Shown piece after piece: positions 48,301 to 58,398 of a DNA stretch of 64,000 nt; positions within the stretch are counted from its first letter, which is position 1, and each line of letters begins with the position of its first letter. Source of the stretch: Neisseria sp. Marseille-Q5346 (GTDB taxonomy: Bacteria; Pseudomonadota; Gammaproteobacteria; Burkholderiales; Neisseriaceae); NCBI RefSeq assembly GCF_946902045.1, contig NZ_OX336253.1:1178001-1242000 (forward strand). Reading direction: 5' to 3'. A program made the position numbers and the translations under genes. Below the pieces are notes generated by a model. It worked only from the letters and a program-made list of their open reading frames with translations, searched no databases and was not told where the DNA came from.

Positions 48301-48647
48301 AGGTCGCAAAAGGGATTTTGCCGGATAGGGCTGTTGTTGCTTATGCAGATGAAGAGGACTGGACTGTAATAGATGAAAGCTTCAGATTTAAATTTGTACT
48401 TTATTCGAATGAGTTAATAAAAGTAACTGCTAAGAAAAACGTATTCTTTGGTTATTTTGTTAGTCTAAATAGAGCCACAGGAGCGATTGATATCCGTGTA
48501 CATGACACAGATAGCACCAAAGGGAAAAACGGCATTTTCCAAAGTGTTGGTGTCAAAACCGCCCTTTCATTCCAAAAATACCAAATTGACGAACTGGGCA
48601 AAGAAATCAGACCATGCCGTCTGAAAAAACGCCCGCCTGTCCGTTAA
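45399..48647 (+). CDS. cas9: Cas9, type II-C (Nme1-like) with divergent PAM-interacting domain
   Basis: RNA-guided double-strand DNA nuclease. Starting at ATG 45399 (GGAGAAACTG upstream) it has 1082 residues, the same as recalled Nme1Cas9. RuvC-I Asp16 ([15 protein letters not shown]), the Arg-rich bridge helix ([23 protein letters not shown]), RuvC-II ([10 protein letters not shown]), HNH His588 ([10 protein letters not shown]) and RuvC-III ([13 protein letters not shown]) are intact. Identity to the recalled Nme1 sequence is very high until residue 980. Residues 981-1055 then diverge and their DNA is AT-rich, while the last 27 residues match again. Divergent from the tracrRNA. Confidence 0.96.
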
Positions 48648-48655
48648 ATTAATCT

Positions 48656-48691
48656 ATCCCTGTTTCAGACGGCCTGAAGCAGGGATTTTTT
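48656..48691 (+). terminator. Rho-independent terminator between cas9 and cas1
   Basis: ATCCCTG-T-TTCAG, loop ACGGC, CTGAA-G-CAGGGAT then TTTTTTAT: a two-step stem of 12 pairs with a T-run. A DUS forms the loop side. It should stop or thin transcripts before cas1. Confidence 0.8.
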
Positions 48692-48713
48692 ATATCAAGA
48701 TAAGGGAAAAAAC

Positions 48714-49628
48714 ATGACTTGGCGCAGCCTGCTTATTCAAAACGGCGGCAAACTATCCTTGCAACGCCGGCAACTGCTGATTCAACAAAACGGCGATTCC
48801 CATACCGTACCATTAGAGGACATCGCCGTTATCATCATCGAAAACCGCGAAACCCTGATTACTGCCCCGCTCCTATCGGCCTTAGCCGAGCATGGCGCAA
48901 CCTTACTGACATGTGACGAACAGTTCCTCCCCTGCGGACAATGGCTGCCTTATGCCCAATATCACCGCCAACTTAAAATCCTCAAGCTGCAGCTGAATTT
49001 AAGCGAACCCTTAAAAAAGCAACTCTGGCAACATATCGTCCGCCAAAAAATCCTGAATCAAGCATTTGTCGCAGATGAAACAGACAATGATCTTGCAGCC
49101 AAACGGCTGCGCACTTTGGCAGTCGAAGTCCGTTCAGGCGATACAGGAAACTGTGAAGCCCAAGCTGCCGCCCTCTACTTCCAAGTCCTCTTTGGAGAAA
49201 AGTTTACCCGTAATGACAACAATGCCGTCAATGCCGCATTGAACTATACCTACGCCGTACTCCGTGCAGCAGTAGCACGCGCCCTGACCTTATATGGCTG
49301 GTTACCTGCATTAGGCTTGTTTCATAGAAGCGAACTAAATCCATTCAACCTCGCCGATGACTTTATCGAACCCTTACGCCCATTGGCCGACCTGGTCGTT
49401 ATACATTTGCATGAACAAGGCCGTCTGAAAACTGATCTGACCCCTAACATCAAACAAAACCTTATCAAGACCCTTCACTGTCAAATCTGTATCGAACGGC
49501 AACATTTCAGCACCTTGGCTGCCATCGACAAAATGATTTCTTCATTTCAAACCAGCGTAACTAACAAAAACGCCAAACAGCTGAAACTGCCTGAAATCTT
49601 GCCATTGAAAGAATACCAATATGAGTGA
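48714..49628 (+). CDS. cas1: Cas1 spacer-integration nuclease, type II-C
   Basis: 304 residues, AAGGGA ahead of the ATG. N-terminal beta-sandwich ([48 protein letters not shown]) and helical C-terminal domain with the metal-binding segments [53 protein letters not shown] (Glu/His/Asp site). With Cas2 it inserts new spacers. It ends overlapping cas2 by 8 bp. An in-frame AG-DUS codes GRLKT. Confidence 0.95.
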   Translation: MTWRSLLIQNGGKLSLQRRQLLIQQNGDSHTVPLEDIAVIIIENRETLITAPLLSALAEHGATLLTCDEQFLPCGQWLPYAQYHRQLKILKLQLNLSEPLKKQLWQHIVRQKILNQAFVADETDNDLAAKRLRTLAVEVRSGDTGNCEAQAAALYFQVLFGEKFTRNDNNAVNAALNYTYAVLRAAVARALTLYGWLPALGLFHRSELNPFNLADDFIEPLRPLADLVVIHLHEQGRLKTDLTPNIKQNLIKTLHCQICIERQHFSTLAAIDKMISSFQTSVTNKNAKQLKLPEILPLKEYQYE

Positions 49629-49947
49629 GGCCAAATTTATGAGGATTATCGTCTTTTTCGACCTACCTGTTACCACGGCGGCCAAGCGCAAAGCCGCCAA
49701 TCAATTCCGCCAGTTTCTATTAAAAGATGGATACCAAATGCTCCAACTTTCCGTATACAGCCGTATTGTCAAAGGTCGAAATTCGTTGCAAAAACACCAC
49801 AATAGGCTATGTGCAAACCTACCGCAAGAAGGCTCAATCCGCTGTTTGGAAGTAACAGAAAAGCAATATGCCACCATGAAACTACTGTTGGGAGAGCTGA
49901 AAACCCAAGAAAAAAGGGTAAATTCCGACCAACTATTATTATTTTAA
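49621..49947 (+). CDS. cas2: Cas2, spacer acquisition
   Basis: 108 residues. [43 protein letters not shown] is the ferredoxin-like Cas2 core with the conserved early Asp. It forms the bridge of the Cas1-Cas2 integrase. The start overlaps the cas1 stop, so the two are translationally coupled. Confidence 0.95.
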   Translation: MSEAKFMRIIVFFDLPVTTAAKRKAANQFRQFLLKDGYQMLQLSVYSRIVKGRNSLQKHHNRLCANLPQEGSIRCLEVTEKQYATMKLLLGELKTQEKRVNSDQLLLF

Positions 49948-49971
49948 GCCTATTTTTTTCAGACCAAATAA

Positions 49972-50006
49972 AACGGGAAACCCTTACATAATAAGGATTT
50001 CCCGTT
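49972..50006 (-). terminator. Hairpin between cas2 and the CRISPR array
   Basis: AACGGGAAACCCTTA, 5-base loop, TAAGGATTTCCCGTT: a 15-bp stem with one mismatch. On the minus strand it is followed by TTTTATTT, so it should end crRNA transcripts leaving the array before they run antisense into cas2. Confidence 0.75.
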
Positions 50007-50011
50007 AAGGT

Positions 50012-50441
50012 ATTGTAGCACTGCGAAATGAGAAAGGGAGCTACAACGCGCAAAGTCGCCTTGTTAACTAATTTGTTATTGTAGCACTGCGAAATGAGAA
50101 AGGGAGCTACAACCGGTTGCGCGACAAGACCATGAAACCTTCCATTGTAGCACTGCGAAATGAGAAAGGGAGCTACAACATGAAATGACAGGCGCAGTCT
50201 CTGACACATATTGTAGCACTGCGAAATGAGAAAGGGAGCTACAACACACCGGCAAGTCTTGGCACAACCGCAAACATTGTAGCACTGCGAAATGAGAAAG
50301 GGAGCTACAACATGTAACATGTAAACATGTAACCTGTGAATATTGTAGCACTGCGAAATGAGAAAGGGAGCTACAACCCTATCGGCTGGCTCATTGCGCT
50401 GTTGGCAATTGTAGCACTGCTAAATGAGAAAGGGGCTATCC
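50012..50441 (-). CRISPR. Type II-C CRISPR array, 7 repeats and 6 spacers
   Basis: 36-bp repeats start at 50012, 50078, 50144, 50210, 50276, 50342 and 50408; all six spacers are exactly 30 bp. The first six repeats are identical (crRNA sense begins GTTGTAGCTCCC and ends GTGCTACAAT). The seventh has a G-to-T change, a 1-bp loss and an eroded far end. Pairing to the tracrRNA fixes crRNA sense as minus. Each repeat ends in an extended -10 (TGCTACAAT), as known for meningococcal arrays, so each crRNA can start about 6 bases into its own spacer. Confidence 0.97.
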
Positions 50442-50443
50442 AA

Positions 50444-50479
50444 ATAAAAAAGCACCACCTAAACAACAGGTAGTGCTTT
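50444..50479 (-). terminator. Terminator of the ribosomal operon after rplQ
   Basis: On the minus strand AAGCACTACCT, loop, AGGTGGTGCTT then TTTTT. It ends the alpha operon 14 bp after rplQ, two bases short of the array. Confidence 0.87.
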
Positions 50480-50492
50480 AATATTAATTTGC

Positions 50493-50867
50493 TTATTCAG
50501 CAGAATCAGCTGCTTTATCAACCAATTCAACCAATGCCAAAGGAGCATTGTCGCCTTTACGGAAACCGTATTTCAGTACACGAACATAGCCGCCGTTACG
50601 AGCAGCAAAGCGTGGACCCAATTCGTCAAACAATTTAACTACAACATCACGATCGCGAGTGCGGTCAAAAGCCAAACGACGGTTTGCCAAAGAAGGTTTT
50701 TTACCCAAGGTAATCAAGGGCTCAACTACGCGGCGCAATTCTTTTGCTTTAGGCAAAGTTGTCACGATGGTTTCGTGAGTCAACAAGGAATTCGCCATAT
50801 TGCGCAGCATCGCAGCACGGTGGCTGCTAGTACGGTTTAATTTGCGGTTGCCATTACGATGACGCAT
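50493..50867 (-). CDS. rplQ: Ribosomal protein L17
   Basis: Large-subunit protein near the tunnel exit. 124 residues: [32 protein letters not shown] is the classic L17 start. Last gene of the alpha operon, 24 bp after rpoA. The C-terminal tail is acidic (DKAADSAE). Confidence 0.97.
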   Translation of the reverse strand: MRHRNGNRKLNRTSSHRAAMLRNMANSLLTHETIVTTLPKAKELRRVVEPLITLGKKPSLANRRLAFDRTRDRDVVVKLFDELGPRFAARNGGYVRVLKYGFRKGDNAPLALVELVDKAADSAE

Positions 50868-50891
50868 GTCATTATCCTTTAATCTTCAAAC

Positions 50892-51878
50892 TTACGGCTT
50901 TTCTAAGCCTACAGGCGGCCAAGCTTCTAATTTGGAACCTAATGTCAGACCTTTAGAGGCCAACACTTCTTTGATCTCATTCAAAGATTTACGACCCAAA
51001 TTAGGGGTCTTGAGAAGCTCGGTTTCAGTACGTTGAATCAAATCGCCAATATAGTAAATATCTTCAGCTTTCAGACAATTAGCTGAACGTACGGTTAATT
51101 CCAAATCATCTACAGGACGCAACAAGATAGGATCGATAGGAGGCGCTTTTTCTTCAACCTCTTCAACCGGAGTACCTTGCAGATCTGCAAAAATAGACAT
51201 TTGGTCAATTAAGATACGTGCGGCACTACGTACAGCTTCTTCTGGATCAATAGAACCATTGGTTTCAATATCTAAAACCAATTTATCCAAATCCGTGCGT
51301 TGCTCTACGCGTGCAGGTTCAACTTCAAAGCTAACACGACTGATGGGCGAAAAGCTCGCATCCAACTGAATCGCACCAATCTGTTTGTTCTCATCACGCA
51401 ATACGCGACGGCCTGAAACAGATTGATAACCACGACCTTGCTCTACTTTAATTTCCATGTCGATTTGGCCATTGTCAGCCAAGTGGCAAATAACATGCTC
51501 AGGATTGATGATTTCCACATCATGTGGCAAATCAATATCACCGGCTACAACAGCACCGGCACCTGCTTTTCTCAAAGTCAACTGAACTTGATTACGACCG
51601 TGAAGCTTAAATACTATACCTTTGATGTTCAAGAGAACGTCAACAACATCCTCCTGAACACCATCAATAGTAGAGTATTCGTGCAATACGCCAGAAATAA
51701 CTACTTCAGTTGGGGCAAAGCCATTCATGGATGACAGTAAGATACGACGCAAAGCATTACCTAAAGTATGACCAAAACCACGCTCAAATGGCTGCATAGA
51801 CACCTTGGCCCGAGTGGAAGACAAGGTATCTACATCGATTTGACGAGGTTTCAAAAATTCGGTTGTGCTATTTTGCAT
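50892..51878 (-). CDS. rpoA: RNA polymerase alpha subunit
   Basis: 328 residues. N-terminal assembly domain ([33 protein letters not shown]), linker around 235-245, and C-terminal domain with the helix-hairpin motif [27 protein letters not shown] that binds UP elements and activators. Lies between rpsD and rplQ. Confidence 0.98.
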   Translation of the reverse strand: MQNSTTEFLKPRQIDVDTLSSTRAKVSMQPFERGFGHTLGNALRRILLSSMNGFAPTEVVISGVLHEYSTIDGVQEDVVDVLLNIKGIVFKLHGRNQVQLTLRKAGAGAVVAGDIDLPHDVEIINPEHVICHLADNGQIDMEIKVEQGRGYQSVSGRRVLRDENKQIGAIQLDASFSPISRVSFEVEPARVEQRTDLDKLVLDIETNGSIDPEEAVRSAARILIDQMSIFADLQGTPVEEVEEKAPPIDPILLRPVDDLELTVRSANCLKAEDIYYIGDLIQRTETELLKTPNLGRKSLNEIKEVLASKGLTLGSKLEAWPPVGLEKP

Positions 51879-51903
51879 TTAACTGTCCCTCATTGAGCTA
51901 GCA

Positions 51904-52524
51904 TTATTTAGAGTAGAACTCTACCACCAGCTGTTCATTAATATCGCCAGACAATTCTGAGCGATCCGGCATATTTTTGAATACACCTTCCAATTTGTCG
52001 GCATCAACAGATACCCAGCTTGGCAAGCCAATTTGAGTAGCCAAGCTCAATGCCTCTTGGATACGTACTTGTTTCTTAGCTTTTTCACGAACAGCTACGA
52101 CATCACCTGCTTTAACTTGGAAAGAAGGGATATTAACAACCTGACCGTTTACAACGATAGCTTTATGAGAAACCAATTGACGTGCTTCAGCGCGGGTAGA
52201 GCCAAAACCCATACGATAAACGACATTGTCCAAACGGGACTCCAGCAATTGCAACAGCAATTCACCGGTAGAACCTTTACGACGATCAGCTTCCGCAAAG
52301 TAACGACGGAATTGGCGTTCTAACACGCCATAAATACGACGGATTTTTTGTTTTTCACGCAATTGCAAACCGTAGTCTGACAAACGTGGTTTTTTCGCAC
52401 CGTGCTGACCAGGTGCAGAATCCATTTTACATTTGGAATCCAAAGAGCGACGTGCACTCTTCAAAAACAGATCCGTACCTTCGCGACGTGCTAATTTACA
52501 TTTAGGGCCAATATAACGTGCCAT
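51904..52524 (-). CDS. rpsD: Ribosomal protein S4
   Basis: 206 residues, RNA-binding S4 domain ([41 protein letters not shown]). Starts assembly of the 16S 5' domain. In E. coli S4 represses its own operon by binding mRNA; no such pseudoknot was examined here. Confidence 0.98.
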   Translation of the reverse strand: MARYIGPKCKLARREGTDLFLKSARRSLDSKCKMDSAPGQHGAKKPRLSDYGLQLREKQKIRRIYGVLERQFRRYFAEADRRKGSTGELLLQLLESRLDNVVYRMGFGSTRAEARQLVSHKAIVVNGQVVNIPSFQVKAGDVVAVREKAKKQVRIQEALSLATQIGLPSWVSVDADKLEGVFKNMPDRSELSGDINEQLVVEFYSK

Positions 52525-52543
52525 GTTTTAAATCACTCCAATA

Positions 52544-52939
52544 TTAAATACGACGTTTTTTAGGCGGACGGCAACCGTTATGAGGCAACGGGGTAACGTC
52601 AGTAATGCTGGTAATCTTGAAACCAAGAGCGTTTAAAGCACGTACAGAAGATTCGCGACCAGGGCCAGGGCCTTTAATGCGAACTTCTAAATTTTTAACG
52701 CCATACTCTTGGGCAACTTTACCAGCTGCTTCTGCTGCAACTTGTGCTGCAAATGGTGTACTTTTACGAGAACCTTTAAAACCAGCGCCGCCAGAGGTAG
52801 CCCAAGACAATGCATTGCCTTGACGGTCAGTGATTGTAATGATGGTATTGTTGAAAGATGCATGAACGTGCACAATACCCTCGCTTACGGTTTTACGTAC
52901 TTTTTTACGTACACGCGAAGCTGTGTTTGCTTTAGCCAT
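52544..52939 (-). CDS. rpsK: Ribosomal protein S11
   Basis: 131 residues: [46 protein letters not shown] and [17 protein letters not shown] are S11 signatures. Forms the platform of the small subunit near the mRNA exit. Confidence 0.98.
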
Positions 52940-52958
52940 TAATCAAATTCCTTAAAAT

Positions 52959-53321
52959 TTATTTCTTACCGGCAATCGCTTTGCGCGGACCTTTACGGGT
53001 ACGAGCATTTGTGCGAGTGCGTTGACCACGACAAGGCAAGCCACGACGATGACGGAAGCCGCGATAGCAACCCATATCCATCAGTCGTTTAATGCTCATC
53101 GTTACTTCACGACGCAAATCGCCTTCAACTTCATATTTAGCAACTTGCTCACGCAAAGCGTCTAATTGAGCCTCGTCCAAATCTTTTGCTTTAGTAGTAG
53201 GAGCAATATTTGCTGCCTCACAAATCAATTTAGCACGAGTCGCACCAATACCATAAATAGCCTGAAGGCCAATTACGATATGGGCATTATTAGGGATATT
53301 TACCCCTGCAATACGAGCCAT
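52959..53321 (-). CDS. rpsM: Ribosomal protein S13
   Basis: 120 residues: [26 protein letters not shown] at the start and [25 protein letters not shown] near the end. Sits in the head of the small subunit and contacts L5. 67 bp separate it from rpmJ. Confidence 0.98.
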   Translation of the reverse strand: MARIAGVNIPNNAHIVIGLQAIYGIGATRAKLICEAANIAPTTKAKDLDEAQLDALREQVAKYEVEGDLRREVTMSIKRLMDMGCYRGFRHRRGLPCRGQRTRTNARTRKGPRKAIAGKK

Positions 53322-53388
53322 ATTTTTTCCTTTTTAGGGCAAAGTATGTCACTATACCACAAAATCAATAGTTAAGAAAACTAGCTTC

Positions 53389-53502
53389 TTAACCTTGACG
53401 TTGTTTGTGACGTGGGTCAGTACAAATTACGCGAACTACACGATTACGACGAATAATCTTGCAATTGCGACAAATTTTCTTTACAGAAGGTTGTACACGC
53501 AT
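53389..53502 (-). CDS. rpmJ: Ribosomal protein L36, zinc-binding form
   Basis: 37 residues beginning [20 protein letters not shown] and ending DPRHKQRQG. The zinc ligands C-x2-C, C and H are all present, so this is the zinc-ribbon (C+) type. Lies between infA and rpsM, the usual place. Confidence 0.95.
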   Translation of the reverse strand: MRVQPSVKKICRNCKIIRRNRVVRVICTDPRHKQRQG

Positions 53503-53520
53503 TTTATTTCCTTTTATCGT

Positions 53521-53739
53521 TTATCTTGCTCGGAAAACAATCCGAGCACGGGTTAAATCATAAGGAGTTAGTTCAACTGTTACCTTATCACCTGGAGAAA
53601 TACGAATATAGTGCATTCGCATTTTTCCAGATATATGACCAAGTACTACATGATCATTTTCCAGTTTTACTTTAAACGTTGCATTGGGCAAAGTCTCAAG
53701 GATTTCGCCCTGCATCTGAATGGTATCTTCTTTAGCCAT
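53521..53739 (-). CDS. infA: Translation initiation factor IF-1
   Basis: 72-residue S1/OB-fold protein: [70 protein letters not shown]. Binds the ribosomal A site during initiation. Starts 4 bp after secY; infA between secY and rpmJ is typical of beta-proteobacteria. Confidence 0.98.
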   Translation of the reverse strand: MAKEDTIQMQGEILETLPNATFKVKLENDHVVLGHISGKMRMHYIRISPGDKVTVELTPYDLTRARIVFRAR

Positions 53740-53743
53740 AAGC

Positions 53744-55057
53744 CTACTTACGTGATAAAGATTTCATATCTGGACGACTCATCAAATCCTCATACTGACT
53801 ACTCATTACGTAGGAATTGATTTGTGTCCTAAAATCCATTGTAACGACAACCAAGATAAGCAAAGACGTCCCTCCTAAATAGAAAGGCACATTCAATGCT
53901 GTCGTTAAAAATTCAGGTATCAGACAGATTGTAGTGATATACAAAGCACCAAATAATGTCAGTCTCAGTACAACTTTTTCCAAATATCTAGAAGTTTGCT
54001 CACCTGGGCGGATCCCAGGTACAAATGCACCACTTTTCTTCAAATTCTCAGCCATTTCTTTGGGGCTAAATACTAAAGCAGTATAGAAATAGCAGAAGAA
54101 AATAATAGTTGTTGCAAATAATACAATATACAAAGGCTGTCCATGTTGCAGCATTGCAGCAATCTTGTGAAGAATAGAATTCGTACTATTTGAACCAAAC
54201 CAACCTAAAAGAGTAGATGGGAAAAGGATAATACTGGAAGCAAAAATAGGAGGAATAACACCGGCCATATTTAGCTTGAACGGCATATGAATGCTTTGTC
54301 CCGGCATCATTCCAGAGCCAAACTGTCTTTTAGCATAATGCACAGGAACTTTACGCTGAGCACTCTCAAAATAAACTACAGCATAGATCAACAGCAAAAT
54401 ACCAATCACAATTGATACCGCCATCAACATACTCATAGAGCCTTGTTCAGTCAAAGTTAATAACCGAACAATACCGGATGGGATACCCGATACAATGCCT
54501 GCCGTAATAATTAAAGAAATACCATTACCAATACCACGCTCGGTAATTTGCTCCCCTAACCACATCAGAAACATAGTACCTGTAACCAAACAGACTACTG
54601 TAGAAATATGAAACTCAAGCGAACTCGTTACAACAACACCTTGTTGATAAACAAATGTTGCAACACCAAAGCTTTGCAATACAGCCAATAATACCGTCCC
54701 ATACCTAGTATATTTCGTAATTATTTTCCTACCAGCCTCACCTTCCTTCTTTAAAGCTTTTAAAGAAGGAACAATTTCAGAAGCAAGCTGAACAATAATC
54801 GACGATGAAATATAAGGCATGATACCAATTGCAAATATACTAAAGCGCTCCAACGAACCACCCGAGAACATATTTAACATTCCGAATATGCCGTTTGCAG
54901 CGCCTTCGTATAACTTAGCTAATGCAACAGCATCTACGCCCGGTACCGGTATATGAGCACCAATACGGAAAACGACTAAAGCACCTAAAAGGAACACCAG
55001 ACGTTTTTTCAGATCACCAAATTTGGATAATCCTGATAAAGATTGTTGATTAGCCAC
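53744..55057 (-). CDS. secY: Protein translocase channel subunit SecY
   Basis: 437 residues with ten membrane segments. [23 protein letters not shown] starts it, and [28 protein letters not shown] and [28 protein letters not shown] are diagnostic. Forms the SecYEG pore in the inner membrane. Last but one gene of the spc group before infA. Confidence 0.98.
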   Translation of the reverse strand: MANQQSLSGLSKFGDLKKRLVFLLGALVVFRIGAHIPVPGVDAVALAKLYEGAANGIFGMLNMFSGGSLERFSIFAIGIMPYISSSIIVQLASEIVPSLKALKKEGEAGRKIITKYTRYGTVLLAVLQSFGVATFVYQQGVVVTSSLEFHISTVVCLVTGTMFLMWLGEQITERGIGNGISLIITAGIVSGIPSGIVRLLTLTEQGSMSMLMAVSIVIGILLLIYAVVYFESAQRKVPVHYAKRQFGSGMMPGQSIHMPFKLNMAGVIPPIFASSIILFPSTLLGWFGSNSTNSILHKIAAMLQHGQPLYIVLFATTIIFFCYFYTALVFSPKEMAENLKKSGAFVPGIRPGEQTSRYLEKVVLRLTLFGALYITTICLIPEFLTTALNVPFYLGGTSLLILVVVTMDFRTQINSYVMSSQYEDLMSRPDMKSLSRK

Positions 55058-55070
55058 TGTAGTGCAAGCC

Positions 55071-55505
55071 TTATTCTTCTACTTTACCACCGGCAGCTTC
55101 AATAGCAGCTTTAGCACCTTTAGTAGCTTTTACACCTTTCAAGGTAACTGCTTTTGAGATTTCACCAGAAGCAATAACTTTTACATTAGAAGCAGTTGCA
55201 GGAATCAGACCAGCTTGTTTAAGAACCAAGACATCAATCTCGTTCACAGCAATCAGATTCAATTCACCCAAACGAACTTCAGCATTAGTGGCTGCAGTCA
55301 AAGATTTGAAACCACGTTTCGGCAGACGACGTTGCAAAGGCATTTGACCGCCTTCAAAACCTACCTTGTGGAAGCCACCAGAACGGCTTTTTTGACCTTT
55401 ATGACCACGACCACCTGTCTTACCTAAGCCGCTACCAATACCACGGCCTACACGACGACTAGCGTGAGTAGCACCCTCAGCAGGTTGAATAGTATTCAAA
55501 AACAT
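55071..55505 (-). CDS. rplO: Ribosomal protein L15
   Basis: 144 residues: [44 protein letters not shown] and the C-terminal [32 protein letters not shown] are L15 hallmarks. Late-assembly large-subunit protein, just after rpmD. Confidence 0.98.
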   Translation of the reverse strand: MFLNTIQPAEGATHASRRVGRGIGSGLGKTGGRGHKGQKSRSGGFHKVGFEGGQMPLQRRLPKRGFKSLTAATNAEVRLGELNLIAVNEIDVLVLKQAGLIPATASNVKVIASGEISKAVTLKGVKATKGAKAAIEAAGGKVEE

Positions 55506-55506
55506 A

Positions 55507-55692
55507 TTAAGACTCCACTTTCAACAAGTAGCTGATTTTATTGATCATGCCACGGTTTTCAGGGGTATCCAAAACCTCTACAGTATGCTCACGACGGCGC
55601 AAACCTAAACCGCGAGCACATGCACGATGAGATTCAATTGTACCGATCAGGCTCTTAACCAATGTAACTTTAATCTTTTTTTGCTCAGTCAT
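55507..55692 (-). CDS. rpmD: Ribosomal protein L30
   Basis: 61 residues: [49 protein letters not shown]. Overlaps the rpsE end by 8 bp and precedes rplO by one base. Confidence 0.97.
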   Translation of the reverse strand: MTEQKKIKVTLVKSLIGTIESHRACARGLGLRRREHTVEVLDTPENRGMINKISYLLKVES

Positions 55693-56203
55693 GGTTAGCT
55701 CCCAAAATATCTTCTACTGTCAAGCCACGTTTAGCAGCAATATCAGCAGGAGTATACAGTTTAGACAAACCGTCTAATGTAGCGCGTACAATATTGTAAG
55801 GATTAGTAGAACCATGTACTTTAGCTGAAATGTTATGAATACCCATAGCATCAAATACTAAACGCATTGGACCACCAGCTTTCACACCGCTACCTTCTTT
55901 AGCAGGTTGCATAAATACCTTAGTAGCACCATGACGACCAATAACTTCATGATGAATAGTACCGTTTTTCAAAGGTACTTTAATCATAGAGCGTCGAGCT
56001 TGATCCATTGCTTTTTGAACAGCAACTGGTACTTCTTTTGATTTACCTTTGCCCATACCGATGCGACCATCACCATCACCAACAACAGTCAGTGCAGAGA
56101 AAGCCATGATACGGCCACCTTTAACTACTTTAGTCACGCGATTAACTGCGACCATCTTTTCAATCAGGCCGTCACCGCGTTCTTCAATTTCATGTTTTGC
56201 CAT
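55685..56203 (-). CDS. rpsE: Ribosomal protein S5
   Basis: 172 residues. The N-terminal double-stranded-RNA-binding part ([55 protein letters not shown]) and the C-terminal half ([32 protein letters not shown]) are complete. Decoding fidelity and mRNA helicase site of the ribosome. Confidence 0.98.
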   Translation of the reverse strand: MAKHEIEERGDGLIEKMVAVNRVTKVVKGGRIMAFSALTVVGDGDGRIGMGKGKSKEVPVAVQKAMDQARRSMIKVPLKNGTIHHEVIGRHGATKVFMQPAKEGSGVKAGGPMRLVFDAMGIHNISAKVHGSTNPYNIVRATLDGLSKLYTPADIAAKRGLTVEDILGANHD

Positions 56204-56220
56204 CTGAAAGTCTCCAAATA

Positions 56221-56574
56221 TTAGAAGCTTAAACCATTTTCACGTGCAGCTTCAGCCAAAGCTTTCACACGACCGTGATATTGGAAACCTGAACGGTCAA
56301 AAGCAACTTTTTCAACACCTACTGCTTTAGCTTTTTCAGCAATACGCTTACCAACTACAGCTGCTGCTTCAACGTTGCTACCTGATTTCAGGCTACTACG
56401 TACTTCAGCTTCCAATGTAGAGGCTTGAGCCAATACTTTATCACCTTCAGCACTAATTACTTGAGCATAAATATGATTATTGCTGCGGAACACACATAAT
56501 CTTACCATTTTCAAGTCCGCAATACGCACACGGGTTTTGCGTGCACGACGGAGTCGGGTTGTATGTTTATCCAT
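56221..56574 (-). CDS. rplR: Ribosomal protein L18
   Basis: 117 residues: [35 protein letters not shown] and [29 protein letters not shown]. Binds 5S rRNA together with L5 and L25. Confidence 0.97.
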   Translation of the reverse strand: MDKHTTRLRRARKTRVRIADLKMVRLCVFRSNNHIYAQVISAEGDKVLAQASTLEAEVRSSLKSGSNVEAAAVVGKRIAEKAKAVGVEKVAFDRSGFQYHGRVKALAEAARENGLSF

Positions 56575-56587
56575 TAGTGAACCTCAA

Positions 56588-57121
56588 TTATTTTTTCTTG
56601 GCTTCTTTCATCACTACTACTTCACCCACATAACGAACACCTTTACCTTTATAAGGCTCAGGAGAACGGAATGCACGAATTTCAGCAGCGACTTGGCCAA
56701 CCACTTGTTTATCTGCACCAGTCAAAACGATTTCTGTTTGGCTAGGAGTTTGAACAGAAACACCTTCAGGCATTTCGTATACGATTGGATGAGAGAAACC
56801 CAAAGACAAGTTCAAAACTTTGCCTTGAGCTTGGGCACGATAACCGACACCAATCAATTGAAGTTTTTTCTCAAAACCTTCAGAAACACCCTTAACCATG
56901 TTATTAACCAATGCACGAGCAGTACCAGACATAGCATTAGCCTGTTTACTGTCATTTTTTGCAGCAAAAGTCAATTTACCATCGTTCAGTTCAATAGCAA
57001 CATCGGAATGCAAAGGAAAAGACAATTCGCCGTTTTTACCTTTGATAACCAATGCATCTGTTCCGAATTTTACTTCTACACCAGCAGGAACAGTCACTGG
57101 GTTTTTTGCGACGCGTGACAT
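56588..57121 (-). CDS. rplF: Ribosomal protein L6
   Basis: 177 residues made of two repeated domains: [34 protein letters not shown] at the start and [30 protein letters not shown] at the end. Located at the base of the factor-binding stalk. Confidence 0.98.
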   Translation of the reverse strand: MSRVAKNPVTVPAGVEVKFGTDALVIKGKNGELSFPLHSDVAIELNDGKLTFAAKNDSKQANAMSGTARALVNNMVKGVSEGFEKKLQLIGVGYRAQAQGKVLNLSLGFSHPIVYEMPEGVSVQTPSQTEIVLTGADKQVVGQVAAEIRAFRSPEPYKGKGVRYVGEVVVMKEAKKK

Positions 57122-57134
57122 TTACTTTTCTCCA

Positions 57135-57527
57135 CTAGGCTACGATGCACAACAACTCACCACCCACACCCTCAGAACGGGCTTTGCGATCAGTCATTAC
57201 ACCTTTAGAAGTACTAACAATAGCGACACCCAGGCCATTCATTACACTAGGGATCTCACTTGATGCTTTGTAAATACGCAAACCTGGACGTGAAACACGT
57301 TTAATTTGCTCAATCACAGGACGACCTGCATAGTATTTCAATTGAATTTCCAATACCGGTTTTGCATCAGCAGAAACCGCAAAATCCTCGATATAACCTT
57401 CTTCTTTCAGAACTTTTGCAATTGCACATTTCAATTTAGAGGAAGGCATGGCAACTGCTGCTTTATTAGCACGTTGCGCATTGCGAATACGAGTCAACAT
57501 ATCGGAAATAGGATCATGCATACTCAT
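57135..57527 (-). CDS. rpsH: Ribosomal protein S8
   Basis: 130 residues: [33 protein letters not shown] through [26 protein letters not shown]. In E. coli S8 represses the spc operon by binding the rplE start region; whether that holds here was not tested. Confidence 0.98.
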   Translation of the reverse strand: MSMHDPISDMLTRIRNAQRANKAAVAMPSSKLKCAIAKVLKEEGYIEDFAVSADAKPVLEIQLKYYAGRPVIEQIKRVSRPGLRIYKASSEIPSVMNGLGVAIVSTSKGVMTDRKARSEGVGGELLCIVA

Positions 57528-57541
57528 TATTTATACTCCTA

Positions 57542-57847
57542 TTACCAGCTAGCTTTAACAACACCAGGGATCTCGCCACGCATAGCGATTTCACGGATTT
57601 TAATACGGCCCAAACCAAATTTACGGAAAGTGCCACGAGGACGACCTGTTAAAGCACAACGACGACGTTGACGTACAGGTGCTGCATTACGAGGAATGGA
57701 TTGAAATTTCAAACGTGCTTCAAAACGTTCTTCTTCAGTCGCATTAGCATCATTAATAACAGCGAAAATTGCCTCACGTTTAGCTGCAAACTTTTTCGCC
57801 AATGCTTGACGTTTCAGCTCACGATTAATAAGTGCTTTCTTAGCCAT
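57542..57847 (-). CDS. rpsN: Ribosomal protein S14, zinc-free long form
   Basis: 101 residues: [27 protein letters not shown] and [38 protein letters not shown]. The CxxC pairs of the short zinc form are absent, so this is the long C-minus type. Confidence 0.97.
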   Translation of the reverse strand: MAKKALINRELKRQALAKKFAAKREAIFAVINDANATEEERFEARLKFQSIPRNAAPVRQRRRCALTGRPRGTFRKFGLGRIKIREIAMRGEIPGVVKASW

Positions 57848-57849
57848 GA

Positions 57850-58389
57850 TTATCCTTTAAACGGAAACTTGAACAGTGACAACAAAGCTTTCGCTTCTTC
57901 ATCAGTTTTTGCAGTAGTTGTAATAGTAATATTCAAACCACGCAAAGCATCGATTTTATCGTATTCAATTTCCGGGAAAATAATTTGCTCACGAACACCC
58001 ATATTGTAATTGCCACGACCGTCAAATGATTTACCGCTCACACCACGGAAGTCACGTACGCGAGGCAACGCAATAGTAATCAAACGATCCAAGAATTCAA
58101 ACATTTGATCACGACGCAATGTTACTTTGCAGCCAACTGGATAGTTATCACGGATTTTAAAACCTGCGATAGATTTACGAGCAACAGTAACAACTGGTTT
58201 TTGGCCAGCAATCTTCTCTAAATCAGAAACAGCGTGTTCCATAACTTTTTTATCAGCAACAGCTTCACCCACGCCCATATTCAAGGTGATTTTTTCAATA
58301 CGTGGAACTTCCATTACTGATTTGTAACCAAACTGTTTAACCAATTCAGGAACAACTGTATCTTTATAAAACTCTCTCAAACGAGCCAT
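57850..58389 (-). CDS. rplE: Ribosomal protein L5
   Basis: 179 residues: [42 protein letters not shown] and [26 protein letters not shown]. Binds 5S rRNA and contacts P-site tRNA and S13. Two bp from rpsN. Confidence 0.98.
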   Translation of the reverse strand: MARLREFYKDTVVPELVKQFGYKSVMEVPRIEKITLNMGVGEAVADKKVMEHAVSDLEKIAGQKPVVTVARKSIAGFKIRDNYPVGCKVTLRRDQMFEFLDRLITIALPRVRDFRGVSGKSFDGRGNYNMGVREQIIFPEIEYDKIDALRGLNITITTTAKTDEEAKALLSLFKFPFKG

Positions 58390-58398
58390 GTTATCTCC

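Noticed and set aside
49769..50351. Two long minus-strand frames containing repeated VVAPFLISQCYN or CCSSLSHFAVLQ units
   Set aside because: They are read straight through the CRISPR repeats and into cas2 antisense; the amino-acid repeat is only the 36-bp DNA repeat translated.
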